Source of the DNA: Flavobacteriaceae bacterium
GTDB lineage: Bacteria > Bacteroidota > Bacteroidia > Flavobacteriales > Flavobacteriaceae
Length of the DNA: 64,000 nt
Assembly (NCBI GenBank): GCA_030683815.1
Contig: JAUXPJ010000002.1
Coordinates: forward strand, 1 to 64,000
Direction: 5' to 3'
Shown: one piece after another, positions 35,101 through 44,689 of the stretch
Layout of the letters: each line of letters begins with the position of its first letter
Numbering within the stretch: the first letter of the stretch is position 1
The notes under the pieces: generated by a model
Seen by the model: the letters and a program-made list of their open reading frames with translations, nothing else
Database searches by the model: none
What the model was told of the DNA's origin: nothing
Made by a program: the position numbers and the translations under genes

Positions 35101-36535
35101 ATTATCACAAAAACTTGCCGGATTTACACGTGGTCAAGCTGATGGATTGCGAAAAGCAATGGGGAAAAAAATCATTGAAGATCTTCAGAAACTAAAACCA
35201 GTATTTTTTGCAGGCGGCATAGAACGAAATCACCCAGAAATCATTTTAGAAAAAATTTGGAAAGATTGGGAAGCTTTCGCTGAGTACGCTTTCAACAAAT
35301 CGCATTCTACTTGTTACGCTTACATCGCTTATCAAACGGCTTATTTAAAAGCCAACTATCCTGCAGAATATATGGCAGCTGTTTTATCCAACAATATGAG
35401 CGATTTGAAACAAGTAGCTATTTTTATGGAAGAGTGTAAGCATCTTAATATTCCTGTTTTAGGTCCCGATATTAACGAATCTTATTATAAATTCTCGGTG
35501 AATAAAAAAGGTGCTATCCGATTTGGAATGGGCGCCATTAAAGGTGTTGGAGAAGGAGCTGTCGAAGCCATTGTTGAAGAACGTAAAAAAAATGGCCCTT
35601 ATTCCTCTGTATTCAATTTGAGCAAACGGGTTGAAACAAGAGCAGTCAACAAGAAAGTTTATGACGGATTGGTATTAGCTGGGGCTTTTGATTCCTTTCC
35701 GGGAACGCATCGGGCGCAATATTTTATTGCTGATGAAAAAGGACTAACTACCATTGAAAAGATTCTTCGATTTGGAAATCGATATCAAGAAAATGAAAAT
35801 TCTGCTCAAGTATCTTTATTTGGAGACATGGCTGAAGTACAATTACCCGAACCCGAAATTCCAAATTGCGAACCGTGGAATACTATGGTGCTATTAGCTA
35901 AAGAGAAGGAAGTGGTTGGAATGTACACTTCTGCGCATCCATTGGATGATTTTACACATGAAATAAAATTTGCCAATACAACCATCGCCTTATTTAAAAA
36001 ACCCATTGAACAATATATGAATCAAAATGTGTCTTTTGGCGGAATGGTAACACAAGTACAGCATAGAATTACTAAAGAAAGAAAAGGTTGGGCTACTTTT
36101 GTGATGGAAGATTATGACGATCAACACGAATTCAAAATCTTCAATGAAGATTATTTAAAGTTCAGTCATTTTCTGAAAGAGAATCAGTTTTTATTTATCC
36201 GACTTTCCATTCAAGAGGGCTATAGAAACAAAGATGGATTACAGGGTTTCCCTCGTATTAAATATACTGATGTAAAATTGTTGCATGATGTTATTGAATC
36301 CATCAGTGAGAAAATTACCTTATATCTTGATATTACTGCCATCAACAAAAAGGAAATTGATCAATTAGAAAACATTATCAGTAGTTTTAAGGGAAATAAA
36401 AATCTATATTTTACCATTGAAGATCTTCAAGAAAAAATCAATTTAACAATGCCTAGCAGAAATTATAAAGTGATTATTAACAAAGAATTATTGCAAGAAT
36501 TTGATCGAAATAAATGGGCTTATCGCATTAATTAG
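32162..36535 (+). CDS. dnaE: DNA polymerase III alpha subunit with fused proofreading exonuclease
   Basis: A 1457-aa replicative polymerase. Residues 1-185 are a DEDDh exonuclease (FDTETTG, HNVGFD, DAHNATAD), a DnaQ-like proofreader fused at the N-terminus. A PHP domain follows (AHLHNHTQFS, about 262). The palm catalytic acids are in DIDIDFDDE (about 684-692). A clamp-binding motif QVSLFG lies at 1216-1221, followed by an OB-fold and C-terminal tail. Fusion of exonuclease and polymerase is common in Bacteroidota. The end overlaps convergent gldA by 8 nt. An 8-codon ORF (32145-32171) overlaps the start in another frame. Confidence 0.96.
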   Translation: MYLIFDTETTGLPQNWNAPISDTQNWPRCIQIAWQLHDISGKLLEHADFIIKPEGFTIPLNSENIHGISTDLALKEGIPLDEVLVKFNETIAKTTFIVGHNVGFDLNVMGCEFHRLQIPTPLNQLPILDTCTESTATLCQLSGGRGGRYKLPTLTELYSFIFKEALEDAHNATADVEATSRCFLELIRQEHFSAAELKQSSDYLYEFIEQHPTPFQLIGLKHQNLKNASKNLKDINNINDAPTIVHQQQTVDLELAKFAHLHNHTQFSILQSTTSVKELVKNAAKLKMQAVAITDTANMMGVFSFVKEVLTYNKSAKTYNENLGENELPKQIMTPIVGCEFNVCENHLDKNNKDNGYQIVFLAKNKNGYHHLVKMASLAYTQGFYYVPRIDKSIIAQYKDDLIVLSGNLYGEIPSKVLNIGETQAKEALLWWKEQFGSDFYLEVMRHQQADENHVNTVLQAFSKQYNIKLIATNNTYYIHENDAETHDILLCVKDGEKASTPIGRGRGFRYGLSNNEYYFKSQEQMKSLFADMPEAILNIQEIIDKIEIYSLEREVILPKFDIPSEFIDDLDKTDGGKRGENAYLKYLTYKGAKLRYPTLTSAIIERLDFELEVIEKTGYPGYFLIVQDFIAEARKMGVSVGPGRGSAGGSAVAYCLKITNIDPIKYDLLFERFLNPDRVSLPDIDIDFDDEGRQKVIDYVIQKYGANQVAQIITYGTMAAKSAIRDTARVLDLPLPDTDRLAKLVPDLKLEDIFGDNEKSKNKIANLSSENTLRVNELLNIYEGDDLESRTLNQAKKLEGTLRNIGTHACGVIITPDDITNLIPIATAKDSDNMFVTQFDNSVVESAGLLKMDFLGLKTLTLIKDTIKIIKGIHKIELDPDEFPLDDEKTYQLFQRADTIGIFQYESAGMQKHLKALKPTVFADLIAMNALYRPGPMEYIPQFIRRKHGDEPITYDVPEMEEYLQETYGVTVYQEQVMLLSQKLAGFTRGQADGLRKAMGKKIIEDLQKLKPVFFAGGIERNHPEIILEKIWKDWEAFAEYAFNKSHSTCYAYIAYQTAYLKANYPAEYMAAVLSNNMSDLKQVAIFMEECKHLNIPVLGPDINESYYKFSVNKKGAIRFGMGAIKGVGEGAVEAIVEERKKNGPYSSVFNLSKRVETRAVNKKVYDGLVLAGAFDSFPGTHRAQYFIADEKGLTTIEKILRFGNRYQENENSAQVSLFGDMAEVQLPEPEIPNCEPWNTMVLLAKEKEVVGMYTSAHPLDDFTHEIKFANTTIALFKKPIEQYMNQNVSFGGMVTQVQHRITKERKGWATFVMEDYDDQHEFKIFNEDYLKFSHFLKENQFLFIRLSIQEGYRNKDGLQGFPRIKYTDVKLLHDVIESISEKITLYLDITAINKKEIDQLENIISSFKGNKNLYFTIEDLQEKINLTMPSRNYKVIINKELLQEFDRNKWAYRIN

Positions 36536-37424
36536 CCGTTAATTCTTTGAATAAAACTGCCAAATTTTTGTTTTTACGAATTATTTTCAGAGCACGCAAA
36601 CCATTTTGTTGCGCAAAATCAAACAATACCGGTCGCATATCTTCTGTGGAATTAAAAGTCAATTCCCAAGTGGCATCAAAAATATTTTCCACTTTTATAA
36701 GATGAGGAAGCCCTTTTAAAAATGGCGCATCTATGTGTAAATCAAACTCTACTTCTATCATTTGCTGATCATTTAAACGCAACTGATTTAAAGGGAAATC
36801 TTGTAATATTTCTCCTTTATGAAGAATGATTACGCGGTCACAAACAGCTTCTACTTCTTGCAAAATATGAGAAGAGAACAAAACAATTCTATCCTTTCCC
36901 AACTCTTTAATTAATTGTCTAATTTCTTCAATTTGATTTGGGTCTAATCCCGTTGTTGGTTCGTCTAAAATTAAAATAGACGGATTGTGTAAAACAGCAG
37001 CCGCTAAGCCAACTCGTTGTCGATATCCTTTAGATAATTGATGAATTTTTTTATGAATTTCGGGGATTAACCCTACTTTTTTAATTACCTTTTCAATTTC
37101 AGTTGCATCAACTTGATGAATTGCTGCATGAAATTGCAAATACTCACGCACATACATTTCTGTATAAAGCGGATTATGCTCCGGTAAATAACCAATTTGT
37201 TGCTGGATGGCGGCAATATTTTCTGAAAGCGGTAAATCGTTGACAAAAATACTGCCGGAAGTGGGGTTTAAATAAGCCGTAAGCAGTTTCATCAAGGTAG
37301 ATTTACCCGCTCCATTCGGACCTAACAACCCAACAATTTCACCGGCTTTCAACTCAAAAGAAACATTGTTTAATGAAAACTGATTTCCGTATTTTTTAGA
37401 AAGATTTTCAACTTTAATGTTCAT
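36528..37424 (-). CDS. gldA: Gliding-motility ABC transporter ATP-binding protein GldA
   Basis: A 298-aa ABC ATPase with Walker A GPNGAGKST, a LSKGYRQR signature, Walker B ILILDEPTTGLDP and the H-loop FSSHIL. Overall length, the C-terminal 80-residue extension and best family recall fit GldA of Flavobacterium, which with GldF and GldG is needed for gliding. A general ABC-2 exporter ATPase is the alternative. It is the last gene of a ktrB-ktrA-gldA cluster, 14 nt after ktrA. Confidence 0.82.
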   Translation of the reverse strand: MNIKVENLSKKYGNQFSLNNVSFELKAGEIVGLLGPNGAGKSTLMKLLTAYLNPTSGSIFVNDLPLSENIAAIQQQIGYLPEHNPLYTEMYVREYLQFHAAIHQVDATEIEKVIKKVGLIPEIHKKIHQLSKGYRQRVGLAAAVLHNPSILILDEPTTGLDPNQIEEIRQLIKELGKDRIVLFSSHILQEVEAVCDRVIILHKGEILQDFPLNQLRLNDQQMIEVEFDLHIDAPFLKGLPHLIKVENIFDATWELTFNSTEDMRPVLFDFAQQNGLRALKIIRKNKNLAVLFKELTAN

Positions 37425-37438
37425 TTCTTTTTATACTT

Positions 37439-38086
37439 TCAATTAAATAGTTTATTAATATCTTTTTCTTCTCCTGCCACAAAAATCTCATCCCCTTCAT
37501 TTAAAATAAATTTCGCATTATTGATGACAACTGATTTTCCTTCGTGTTTCCTGATGAGGACCGTAATATTGTATTTATTGCGCAAATCTAACTCTTGTAG
37601 GGTTTTATTGTCAAATTTAGGAGGAACCTTTACATTCATTAACAAGATATTATTATCCAATACAAACTTGTCTAAAAAGTTTGGGTTGTTGAGTTTTTCG
37701 GCGAGTTTAAAGGCAACTTCTTTTTCGGGTAAAATTACTTCATCGGCGCCTATTTTGAGCAATACTTGTTTCTGAAGTTCTGTATTGGCCTTGGAAATAA
37801 TATATTTAGCACCTTTATTTTTTAGATAGGCAATGGTTAAAATCAGCGCTTCTAAATTACTTCCCAATCCTAAAATTATTTTATTATAGTTATAGAGTTC
37901 CAACTCGTCAATCACCGCTGTATCAGAAATATCGGTATTAATCGCAATCGTAACATAATCTTGAATATTGTGAATGGTAATGGCATTTTTATCAATGGCC
38001 ATTACATTATGCCCTTGTTTAAACAATTGTTTGGCTACTTCATAACCAAACGTTCCTAAACCAATTACTACAAAATCTTTAGCCAT
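37439..38086 (-). CDS. Potassium uptake regulator KtrA/TrkA
   Basis: A 215-aa cytosolic RCK protein with an N-terminal nucleotide-binding domain (GLGTFGYEVA, then Asp32 in MAIDKN) and a C-terminal TrkA-C domain from about 135. It would gate the adjacent TrkH/KtrB-type channel subunit in response to nucleotides. It lies 17 nt after the channel gene. One RCK pair per protein favours the Ktr type over the duplicated TrkA. Confidence 0.92.
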   Translation of the reverse strand: MAKDFVVIGLGTFGYEVAKQLFKQGHNVMAIDKNAITIHNIQDYVTIAINTDISDTAVIDELELYNYNKIILGLGSNLEALILTIAYLKNKGAKYIISKANTELQKQVLLKIGADEVILPEKEVAFKLAEKLNNPNFLDKFVLDNNILLMNVKVPPKFDNKTLQELDLRNKYNITVLIRKHEGKSVVINNAKFILNEGDEIFVAGEEKDINKLFN

Positions 38087-38103
38087 TATTAACAGTTTTT
38101 AAG

Positions 38104-39396
38104 TTATCCTAAATTTATTTTTTCTTGTGGATAGTATATCTTAGGTTGATATTCTTTATTTGTTTTGATCATTGCCAAGGAAGCTGGTCCAATTCTTCCT
38201 AAATACATACATAAAATTAAGACTATTTTTCCAAAAGTAGCTATTTCGGCAGAAACTCCGGTTGATAATCCTACCGTACCGGTTGCCGAAACAACTTCAA
38301 ACAGCGTTTCTAAAAATGTAAAATCTGGGTGTGCCAGTAACAAAGAAATAGTAGCAACAAAGATTAACAACATATACAAAGTTATAATAGCATATGCTTT
38401 TAGAATAACAGAGTGCGCTATATGTTTTTGGTTTAATACCACCGTTTTATCACCTCTTAATATTTTAAAAACCGGAATCATGGCTACAAAAAAAGTAGTT
38501 GTTTTGACCCCTCCGGCAGTAGAGCCCGGTGATCCGCCAATAAACATTAATACAATTACAATCATCAAGGTAACGGTGTGTAAACTAGCCGTATCTATAC
38601 TGTTAAAACCGGCAGTTCGGGCGGTAACCGACTGAAATAAACTATCGGTAAATGAGCTTAAATCGGTTTCCGTAAAATATAAAAATAGGGCAGGAAAAAT
38701 AATGAGTATTATAGAGGTAAATATCACAATTTTAGAATGAAATCCTAGGCGTATTTTGTGTTTAAATTTTCTATATATTTCAAAAACAACCACATAACCA
38801 ATGCCTCCAACAATTATAAGTGCCATAACCGTGTATTTAATTATGGGATTCATTCCAATTAAACTGCTGTCAAAAGTTGAAAATCCGGCATTACAAAAAG
38901 CCGATATCGAATGAAATACAGCTTGGTACATCGCTTCATTTAACTCAAGTCCTTGGTTTACAAATCCGATGGTGAGCAATACAGCTCCTATAAATTCTGT
39001 TATAAAAGTGATTTTAAGAATAAACTGCAAAATTCCGGTAGAGCTTTTCATCGAAATACTGTCTTGAAGCTTTGAAAACGAAACTTGTTGCTTTAAATCA
39101 ATATTTCCGGAAATCAATAAAATTAATGATGCATTTAAGGTCATAATTCCAATGGCTCCCAATTGCATTAATAACATTAATACCATTTGACCATATAAAT
39201 TAAATCCGGAAGTGTTAACTACCGTTAAGCCGGTAACACAAACTGCAGAAGTGGATGTAAATAAAGCATCGACAAAACTTAAACCATCTTGATGCTGTAC
39301 AAAAGGCATTTTAAAGAGTGTAGTTCCCAGTAAAATCAAAATAATAAAAGAAAGCAATAAGTAATGCCAAGGATTAAGTTGCAGTTTTTTTAACAT
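38104..39396 (-). CDS. Potassium transporter membrane subunit KtrB/TrkH
   Basis: A 430-aa membrane protein with four repeated membrane-pore-membrane units. The selectivity-filter loops are visible as SAVCVTGLT, AFCNAGFS, ARTAGFNS and SATGTVGLS, each with the filter Gly. Length and four-fold pattern fit KtrB. It forms an operon with the RCK subunit downstream and is divergent from lipB. Confidence 0.93.
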   Translation of the reverse strand: MLKKLQLNPWHYLLLSFIILILLGTTLFKMPFVQHQDGLSFVDALFTSTSAVCVTGLTVVNTSGFNLYGQMVLMLLMQLGAIGIMTLNASLILLISGNIDLKQQVSFSKLQDSISMKSSTGILQFILKITFITEFIGAVLLTIGFVNQGLELNEAMYQAVFHSISAFCNAGFSTFDSSLIGMNPIIKYTVMALIIVGGIGYVVVFEIYRKFKHKIRLGFHSKIVIFTSIILIIFPALFLYFTETDLSSFTDSLFQSVTARTAGFNSIDTASLHTVTLMIVIVLMFIGGSPGSTAGGVKTTTFFVAMIPVFKILRGDKTVVLNQKHIAHSVILKAYAIITLYMLLIFVATISLLLAHPDFTFLETLFEVVSATGTVGLSTGVSAEIATFGKIVLILCMYLGRIGPASLAMIKTNKEYQPKIYYPQEKINLG

Positions 39397-39522
39397 ACAA
39401 TTACCAAAAATTTAATCAAAGATACTTGTTTTGAAAAATTTGAGCTTAGAAAAAAGAAATTATTCAACATCTTGCATTCTAATTTTTAATTTTTAGACCT
39501 TTGCCAAAAATGATATCGATTT

Positions 39523-40221
39523 ATGAACAGAAATGTAAGTATTAAAGAACTCGGATTGTTAGACTATGCAAATGCGTTTGATTATCAAACCGTTTTATTT
39601 AATGAAATCCTCACCATAAAATCAAATAATCAAAAAGAAAATAACACAAATCAAACACCCAACTACTTTTTGTTTCTAGAACATCCGCATGTTTACACGC
39701 TTGGAAAAAGTGGTGACATCAACAATTTATTACTAACTCAAGAACAACTAGAACAGCGCGGAATTGCTTTTCACCAAAGCAACCGCGGTGGCGATATTAC
39801 CTATCACGGACCAGGGCAAATAGTGGGATATCCTATTCTAGACTTAGATAATTTCTTTTCTGATATCCATGAATATATGCGTGTTTTAGAAGATGTAATT
39901 ATTGCTACTATTGCTGATTACGGTTTAAAAGGTGAACGAAGCGAAGGTGAAACTGGTGTTTGGTTGGATGTCGGAACGCCTTTTGCCCGTAAAATTTGTG
40001 CTTTGGGAGTAAAAACAAGTCGCTGGGTAACGATGCACGGATTTGCCTTAAATATCAGTACTGATTTAGGTTATTTTGATCACATTATTCCGTGTGGGAT
40101 TCGCGGAAAATCGGTTACTTCTTTGGAAGCTGAACTGGGAAAAACCGTTTCATCCGAAGAAGTAAAAGCTAAAATTCTGATTCATTTTAGCCGATTATTC
40201 AAGGCGAATTTGGAAGTTTAA
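39523..40221 (+). CDS. lipB: Octanoyltransferase LipB
   Basis: A 232-aa enzyme that moves octanoate from acyl carrier protein to lipoyl domains. Family motifs RGGDITYHGPGQ, the Lys in ARKICALGVK and the nucleophile Cys in HIIPCGIRGK are present. Its stop overlaps the convergent rnhB stop by 4 nt. Confidence 0.95.
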   Translation: MNRNVSIKELGLLDYANAFDYQTVLFNEILTIKSNNQKENNTNQTPNYFLFLEHPHVYTLGKSGDINNLLLTQEQLEQRGIAFHQSNRGGDITYHGPGQIVGYPILDLDNFFSDIHEYMRVLEDVIIATIADYGLKGERSEGETGVWLDVGTPFARKICALGVKTSRWVTMHGFALNISTDLGYFDHIIPCGIRGKSVTSLEAELGKTVSSEEVKAKILIHFSRLFKANLEV

Positions 40222-40817
40222 AACGCTATTTTAAGTTGTTCCGGAAGTAAACGAAAGGACATTCTGTGGTGAATTGTGCTGCCGAATTGTTGTAACGCTT
40301 TTCGATGTGAAAGCGTTGGATAACCCTTGTTTTTATGCCAATCATAATGAGGAAACTCGAGATGTAATTGTTTCATCAATTCATCTCGATAGGTTTTTGC
40401 CAGCACAGAAGCCGCTGCAATACTCATAAATTTAGCATCTCCTTTTACAATTGTTTGATGTGGAATTTGTTGATAGGGTTTAAATTTATTTCCATCGACT
40501 ATGATAAATTTGGGCGTCACATTTAAATCAGCAATCGCTTGATGCATCGCCAAAATAGACGCTTGCAAAATGTTGATTTCATCAATTTTTTGAGGAGAAA
40601 CAAAGGAGACTGCATATGCAACAGCTTGCTGTTCAATCACAACTTTCAACTCATTCCTATTTCGCTCACTCAACTGTTTAGAATCATTCAATAATGGATG
40701 TGAAAACTGTGGCGGCAAAATAACTGCTGCGGCAACAACGGGTCCGCATAAACAACCTCTGCCGGCTTCATCAGTTCCGCACTCCAATGCAGGTTCTTTA
40801 AAAAATGCTTGTAACAT
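40218..40817 (-). CDS. rnhB: Ribonuclease HII
   Basis: A 199-aa RNase H2 that removes ribonucleotides from DNA. The catalytic Asp-Glu pair is in GTDEAGRG, and later acids are in VDGNKF and near KTYRDEL. It is a single gene convergent with lipB and divergent from the putative porin. Confidence 0.95.
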   Translation of the reverse strand: MLQAFFKEPALECGTDEAGRGCLCGPVVAAAVILPPQFSHPLLNDSKQLSERNRNELKVVIEQQAVAYAVSFVSPQKIDEINILQASILAMHQAIADLNVTPKFIIVDGNKFKPYQQIPHQTIVKGDAKFMSIAAASVLAKTYRDELMKQLHLEFPHYDWHKNKGYPTLSHRKALQQFGSTIHHRMSFRLLPEQLKIAF

Positions 40818-40893
40818 TGATATAATTCTCTAAATACAAATTAAACATTTTTTTTCCAAAGCGGTAAGTTTTATATTTATCGATGAAATCAAT

Positions 40894-40901
40894 TACCTTT
40901 G
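40894..40901 (+). promoter_or_regulatory. -7 promoter element of the putative porin gene
   Basis: TACCTTTG is a perfect TAnnTTTG. The 60-nt leader contains the palindrome GATGAA-T-TTCATC (40925-40937), which could be an operator or an RNA hairpin. Confidence 0.45.
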
Positions 40902-40966
40902 TCATTCATTTTTTAATAAGTTAGGATGAATTTCATCTAATTTAAAAAACAACTGAAAATATAGAG

Positions 40967-42928
40967 ATGAAAAAAATAATGCTATTCTTCATTTTAATCA
41001 GTATTCCGCTTACATCAATAGCCCAAGAAAAACGACCTGTTATTGATAAAAATAAGGCACCTCTTCAAAAAGCAGTTAACAGAGTTTCGGATACGCTTCA
41101 AAAAAGAATGGCAAAATCTGATCCTTTGGTTGATAAAACACATTATACCGATTTTAAAATATACAATTTTGAGCGCGATTCTACCATCATCGATACTACG
41201 CTGACGATTTTAAAAGATTACAAATTCAACTACCTTCGAAAAGATGATTTTGAATTACTTCCTTTTCACAATCAAGGACAAACTTTTAACCGATTGGCTT
41301 ATACTTTTGATCAAAACAATTTAAATCCGTCAATCGGAGCCAAAGCCAAACACTTTAATTATTATGAAATTAAAGATATTACCTACTACAGAGTCCCTAC
41401 TCCTTCAAGTGAATTAATGTATAGAACAGGAATGGAGCAAGGTCAGGTTTTAGATGCTTTACTGACGATGAATACCTCTCCTCAGTTTAATTTTTCTGTG
41501 GCTTATAAAGGATTGCGTTCTTTAGGAGTCTATAGAAATTCATTGAGTAGTCAGGGAAATTTTAGAGCTACTTTTAATTATCAAAGTAACAATAAACACT
41601 ATGACTTTCGCGGACATTTTACTTCCCAAGATTTGATGAATCAGGAAAACGGCGGATTGACTGGGCTATCATTAACACAATTTCTGAGTGGTGATGCCAA
41701 CTATGACCAACGCGGAAGGTTGGATGTAAATCTATTAGAAGCTAAAAGTATGTTGAGAGGAAAACGCTATTTTATAGAACAACGTTACCGACTTTTACGT
41801 GTAAAATCGGATTCTCTTCAAAAATCACAAATTACTTTAGGACAAACTTATTCCTATGAAACCAAGCATTTTGAATTTACACAATCAAATATTTCCTCCC
41901 TTTTTGGAGATGCTTTAACCTCAACTATTGATGATCATGCTTATCATCAACAACACAACGCTTCGGTATTTGTGACATTCAAATCACCTTTATTGTTAGG
42001 AAACATCAAAATAGCAGCTACTTTTCATCAATTTGAATACGGATTTAAAAATCCTTCTGATAGTATTTTTGCATCACTCCCGTCATATTTAAAAGATAAT
42101 AAACTTTCTATGGATGCGGAATGGAATGCTTCTATCCAAAAAATTCATTTAAAAGCGATGCTGAATAGGCAAATTGTTGGGGATGATATCACAAAATCAA
42201 TGCGTATTTCTGCCATCTATCAAAAAGACAGCGCAAATTGGGTCAAAGGATTTTTAAATGTTTACACTAAATCTCCCGAATTAAACTATCAATTATACCG
42301 AAGTAATTATGAAAACTACAATTGGTACAACCATTTTTCAAATGAAGAAATTTGGAATGTGGGTTTCGAATTAAAATCAAGCAAATGGTTCAACACACAA
42401 ATCAGCTATACCAAAATAGACCATTTATTGTATTTTGATGAAAATAATGCCGCTCCACTTCAAACAAATGAAACGGGAAATTACCTCAAAGCAACTGTAA
42501 ATCGGGGATTTACCTTTTATAAATTTGGTTTAGAAAATACCCTGATGTATCAAAAAGTGACGAATGAAAATTCAATATTAAGCGTACCTGAGTTCACCAC
42601 CAGAAATACATTGTACTATTCCGTACATCTATTTAAAGGAAATCCGTTATACATTCAAACAGGTGTAACCCTTAAATATTTTACCCAGTTTTATGCACCG
42701 AGTTTCAATCCGCTTATAGGTGAATTTATGCAGCAAAATACTATCGAAATTGGCAATTATCCAACCATTGATGTTTTTATAAATGGCCAAATCCAACGAA
42801 CCCGCCTCTATTTAAAGATAGAAAATACTACTTCAAAGATGACTGGACGCAACTATTTTTCAGCACCCAATTATCCTAATAGAGACTTTACAATTCGCTT
42901 CGGATTGGTGTGGAACTTTTTTATTTAG
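40967..42928 (+). CDS. Putative outer-membrane porin (Porin_10 type)
   Basis: A 653-aa exported protein with a signal peptide ending near SIAQEK (about 19-22). Most of the remainder has the alternating Tyr/Phe-rich beta pattern of a large outer-membrane barrel and ends in FGLVWNFFI, with the terminal aromatic residues that barrel assembly recognises. It resembles the Bacteroidota putative porin family. The substrate is unknown. The downstream oxidoreductase starts 3 nt later. Confidence 0.82.
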   Translation: MKKIMLFFILISIPLTSIAQEKRPVIDKNKAPLQKAVNRVSDTLQKRMAKSDPLVDKTHYTDFKIYNFERDSTIIDTTLTILKDYKFNYLRKDDFELLPFHNQGQTFNRLAYTFDQNNLNPSIGAKAKHFNYYEIKDITYYRVPTPSSELMYRTGMEQGQVLDALLTMNTSPQFNFSVAYKGLRSLGVYRNSLSSQGNFRATFNYQSNNKHYDFRGHFTSQDLMNQENGGLTGLSLTQFLSGDANYDQRGRLDVNLLEAKSMLRGKRYFIEQRYRLLRVKSDSLQKSQITLGQTYSYETKHFEFTQSNISSLFGDALTSTIDDHAYHQQHNASVFVTFKSPLLLGNIKIAATFHQFEYGFKNPSDSIFASLPSYLKDNKLSMDAEWNASIQKIHLKAMLNRQIVGDDITKSMRISAIYQKDSANWVKGFLNVYTKSPELNYQLYRSNYENYNWYNHFSNEEIWNVGFELKSSKWFNTQISYTKIDHLLYFDENNAAPLQTNETGNYLKATVNRGFTFYKFGLENTLMYQKVTNENSILSVPEFTTRNTLYYSVHLFKGNPLYIQTGVTLKYFTQFYAPSFNPLIGEFMQQNTIEIGNYPTIDVFINGQIQRTRLYLKIENTTSKMTGRNYFSAPNYPNRDFTIRFGLVWNFFI

Positions 42929-42931
42929 CCG

Positions 42932-44494
42932 ATGATTTTTGAACGCAACATACAAGTATTGCCAGAAATTGCAGCCAATCAACTGTTGCTGAAAGAATGG
43001 ATTGCTGTTCAAGAAGGAATCTCAGAAGAAACTATTTCTCATATTGAAATTCTCAAACGCTCTATCGATGCGCGTCAACGACAGGTAAAAATCAATTTAA
43101 AAATTCAGATCTTTGTAAATGAACCTTTTGAACCCGTTACTTTTAAGCTTCCAAACTATCAAGATGTTTCAAAGGCAACTCCTGTAATCATCATTGGTTC
43201 AGGACCCGCCGGATTGTTTGCCGCTTTAAAACTGATTGAAAAAGGGGTGAAACCGATTATTCTGGAACGCGGAAAAGATATCAAATCACGGCGTCGTGAT
43301 TTGGCAGCCATTAATAAAGAACATATTGTTAACGAAGATTCTAATTATTGCTTTGGTGAAGGTGGTGCCGGAACCTATTCGGATGGGAAATTATATACCC
43401 GTTCCAAAAAACGAGGAGATGTTCAACAGATTTTAGAATTATTAGTATTACATGGCGCGTCTCCTTCTATTTTAGTGGATGCTCATCCGCATATTGGTAC
43501 CAACAAACTCCCCCGCATTATTGAAAATATCAGAAATACTATTTTAAATCACGGAGGAGAAATTCATTTTCAAACCCGCGTAACTGATATTTTGATCAAG
43601 AATCAAAAAGTGGTTGGCGTTGAAACACTTGATGGAAATAGATGGGAAACCTCAAAAATTATTTTAGCAACAGGTCATTCAGCCAGAGATATTTTCGAAT
43701 TATTACACCAAAAAGGAATTCATATTGAAGCCAAACCTTTTGCCTTAGGCGTTCGGGTAGAACATCAACAACAACTCATTGATAAAATACAATACAGTTG
43801 TGAAGTGCGAAGTCCGTACTTACCTCCTGCTCCATACAGCATCGTAAAACAAGTTCAGAACCGTGGTGTTTATTCGTTTTGTATGTGTCCGGGCGGTATC
43901 ATCGCTCCTTGCGCTACCAGTCCGGGAGAAGTAGTAACCAACGGATGGTCTCCCTCTAAACGCAATCAAGCAACTTCCAATTCCGGAATTGTGGTTGAAT
44001 TAAAAATGGAAGATTTTAAAGCTTTTGAGCATCGCGGACCATTGGCAGCCATGGCTTTTCAGCAACATATTGAACAAACTGCCTGGGTCGCTGGCGGAAA
44101 AACACAAGGTGTTCCGGCTCAATTATTGGTCGATTTTACCAAAGGAAAACAATCTGCCCATATTCACAAAACTTCTTACCAACCAGGAACCACTTCAGTA
44201 GAATTAGGAAATGTACTTCCAAAATTTATTTACAAATCACTCCAAAAAGGATTTGTACAATTTGGAAACGCTATGAAAGGATATTTAACCAATGAAGCAG
44301 TTGTACACGCACCGGAATCAAGAACATCCTCGCCAGTTCGTATCCCAAGAGATTATCATACGTTAGAACATATAGAAATTGCCGGACTTTACCCATGTGG
44401 TGAGGGAGCTGGTTACGCCGGAGGTATTATCTCAGCAGCCATTGACGGTGAGAAATGTGCCGAACAATGTGCTATTTCTCTGAGAGAATTCTGA
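42932..44494 (+). CDS. FAD-dependent oxidoreductase (COG2509 type)
   Basis: A 520-aa protein with a small N-terminal domain (about 1-85) and an FAD-binding GSGPAGLFAALKLIEKG at about 90. It has the family features CFGEGGAGTYSDGKL and a late GEGAGYAGGI near the C-terminus. It belongs to a widespread group of uncharacterised FAD dehydrogenases. It follows the porin gene by 3 nt, so they are co-transcribed, though no shared function is evident. Confidence 0.85.
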   Translation: MIFERNIQVLPEIAANQLLLKEWIAVQEGISEETISHIEILKRSIDARQRQVKINLKIQIFVNEPFEPVTFKLPNYQDVSKATPVIIIGSGPAGLFAALKLIEKGVKPIILERGKDIKSRRRDLAAINKEHIVNEDSNYCFGEGGAGTYSDGKLYTRSKKRGDVQQILELLVLHGASPSILVDAHPHIGTNKLPRIIENIRNTILNHGGEIHFQTRVTDILIKNQKVVGVETLDGNRWETSKIILATGHSARDIFELLHQKGIHIEAKPFALGVRVEHQQQLIDKIQYSCEVRSPYLPPAPYSIVKQVQNRGVYSFCMCPGGIIAPCATSPGEVVTNGWSPSKRNQATSNSGIVVELKMEDFKAFEHRGPLAAMAFQQHIEQTAWVAGGKTQGVPAQLLVDFTKGKQSAHIHKTSYQPGTTSVELGNVLPKFIYKSLQKGFVQFGNAMKGYLTNEAVVHAPESRTSSPVRIPRDYHTLEHIEIAGLYPCGEGAGYAGGIISAAIDGEKCAEQCAISLREF

Positions 44495-44652
44495 ATAGAT
44501 TACTGAAATTACCCTGAATTGATTACGCTGCAAAATCTCCTGAATTTTGGGAGTTGGATGTTAACTGCAATAGATTTTGAAAATATTTTCTATTTTGTGC
44601 AATTCTTTAAGAAGGATTACATGAGCGCTCCATAGCAATTTTAAAAAAAATA

Positions 44653-44666
44653 GTATAATTTTATAC
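44653..44666 (+). promoter_or_regulatory. Palindrome upstream of the SOD gene
   Basis: GTATAA-TT-TTATAC is a perfect inverted repeat 24 nt before the ATG. It could be an operator. AT-rich palindromes arise easily by chance here, so support is weak. Confidence 0.3.
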
Positions 44667-44689
44667 AATACTAATTAAAAATTGAAGTC

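Noticed and set aside
44558-44635. A second aromatic-rich short ORF (25 codons, several Phe and Tyr) upstream of the SOD gene, like an attenuator leader
   Set aside because: No terminator or alternative pairing follows it, and the downstream gene is not in amino-acid synthesis. AT-rich DNA encodes Phe/Tyr easily.
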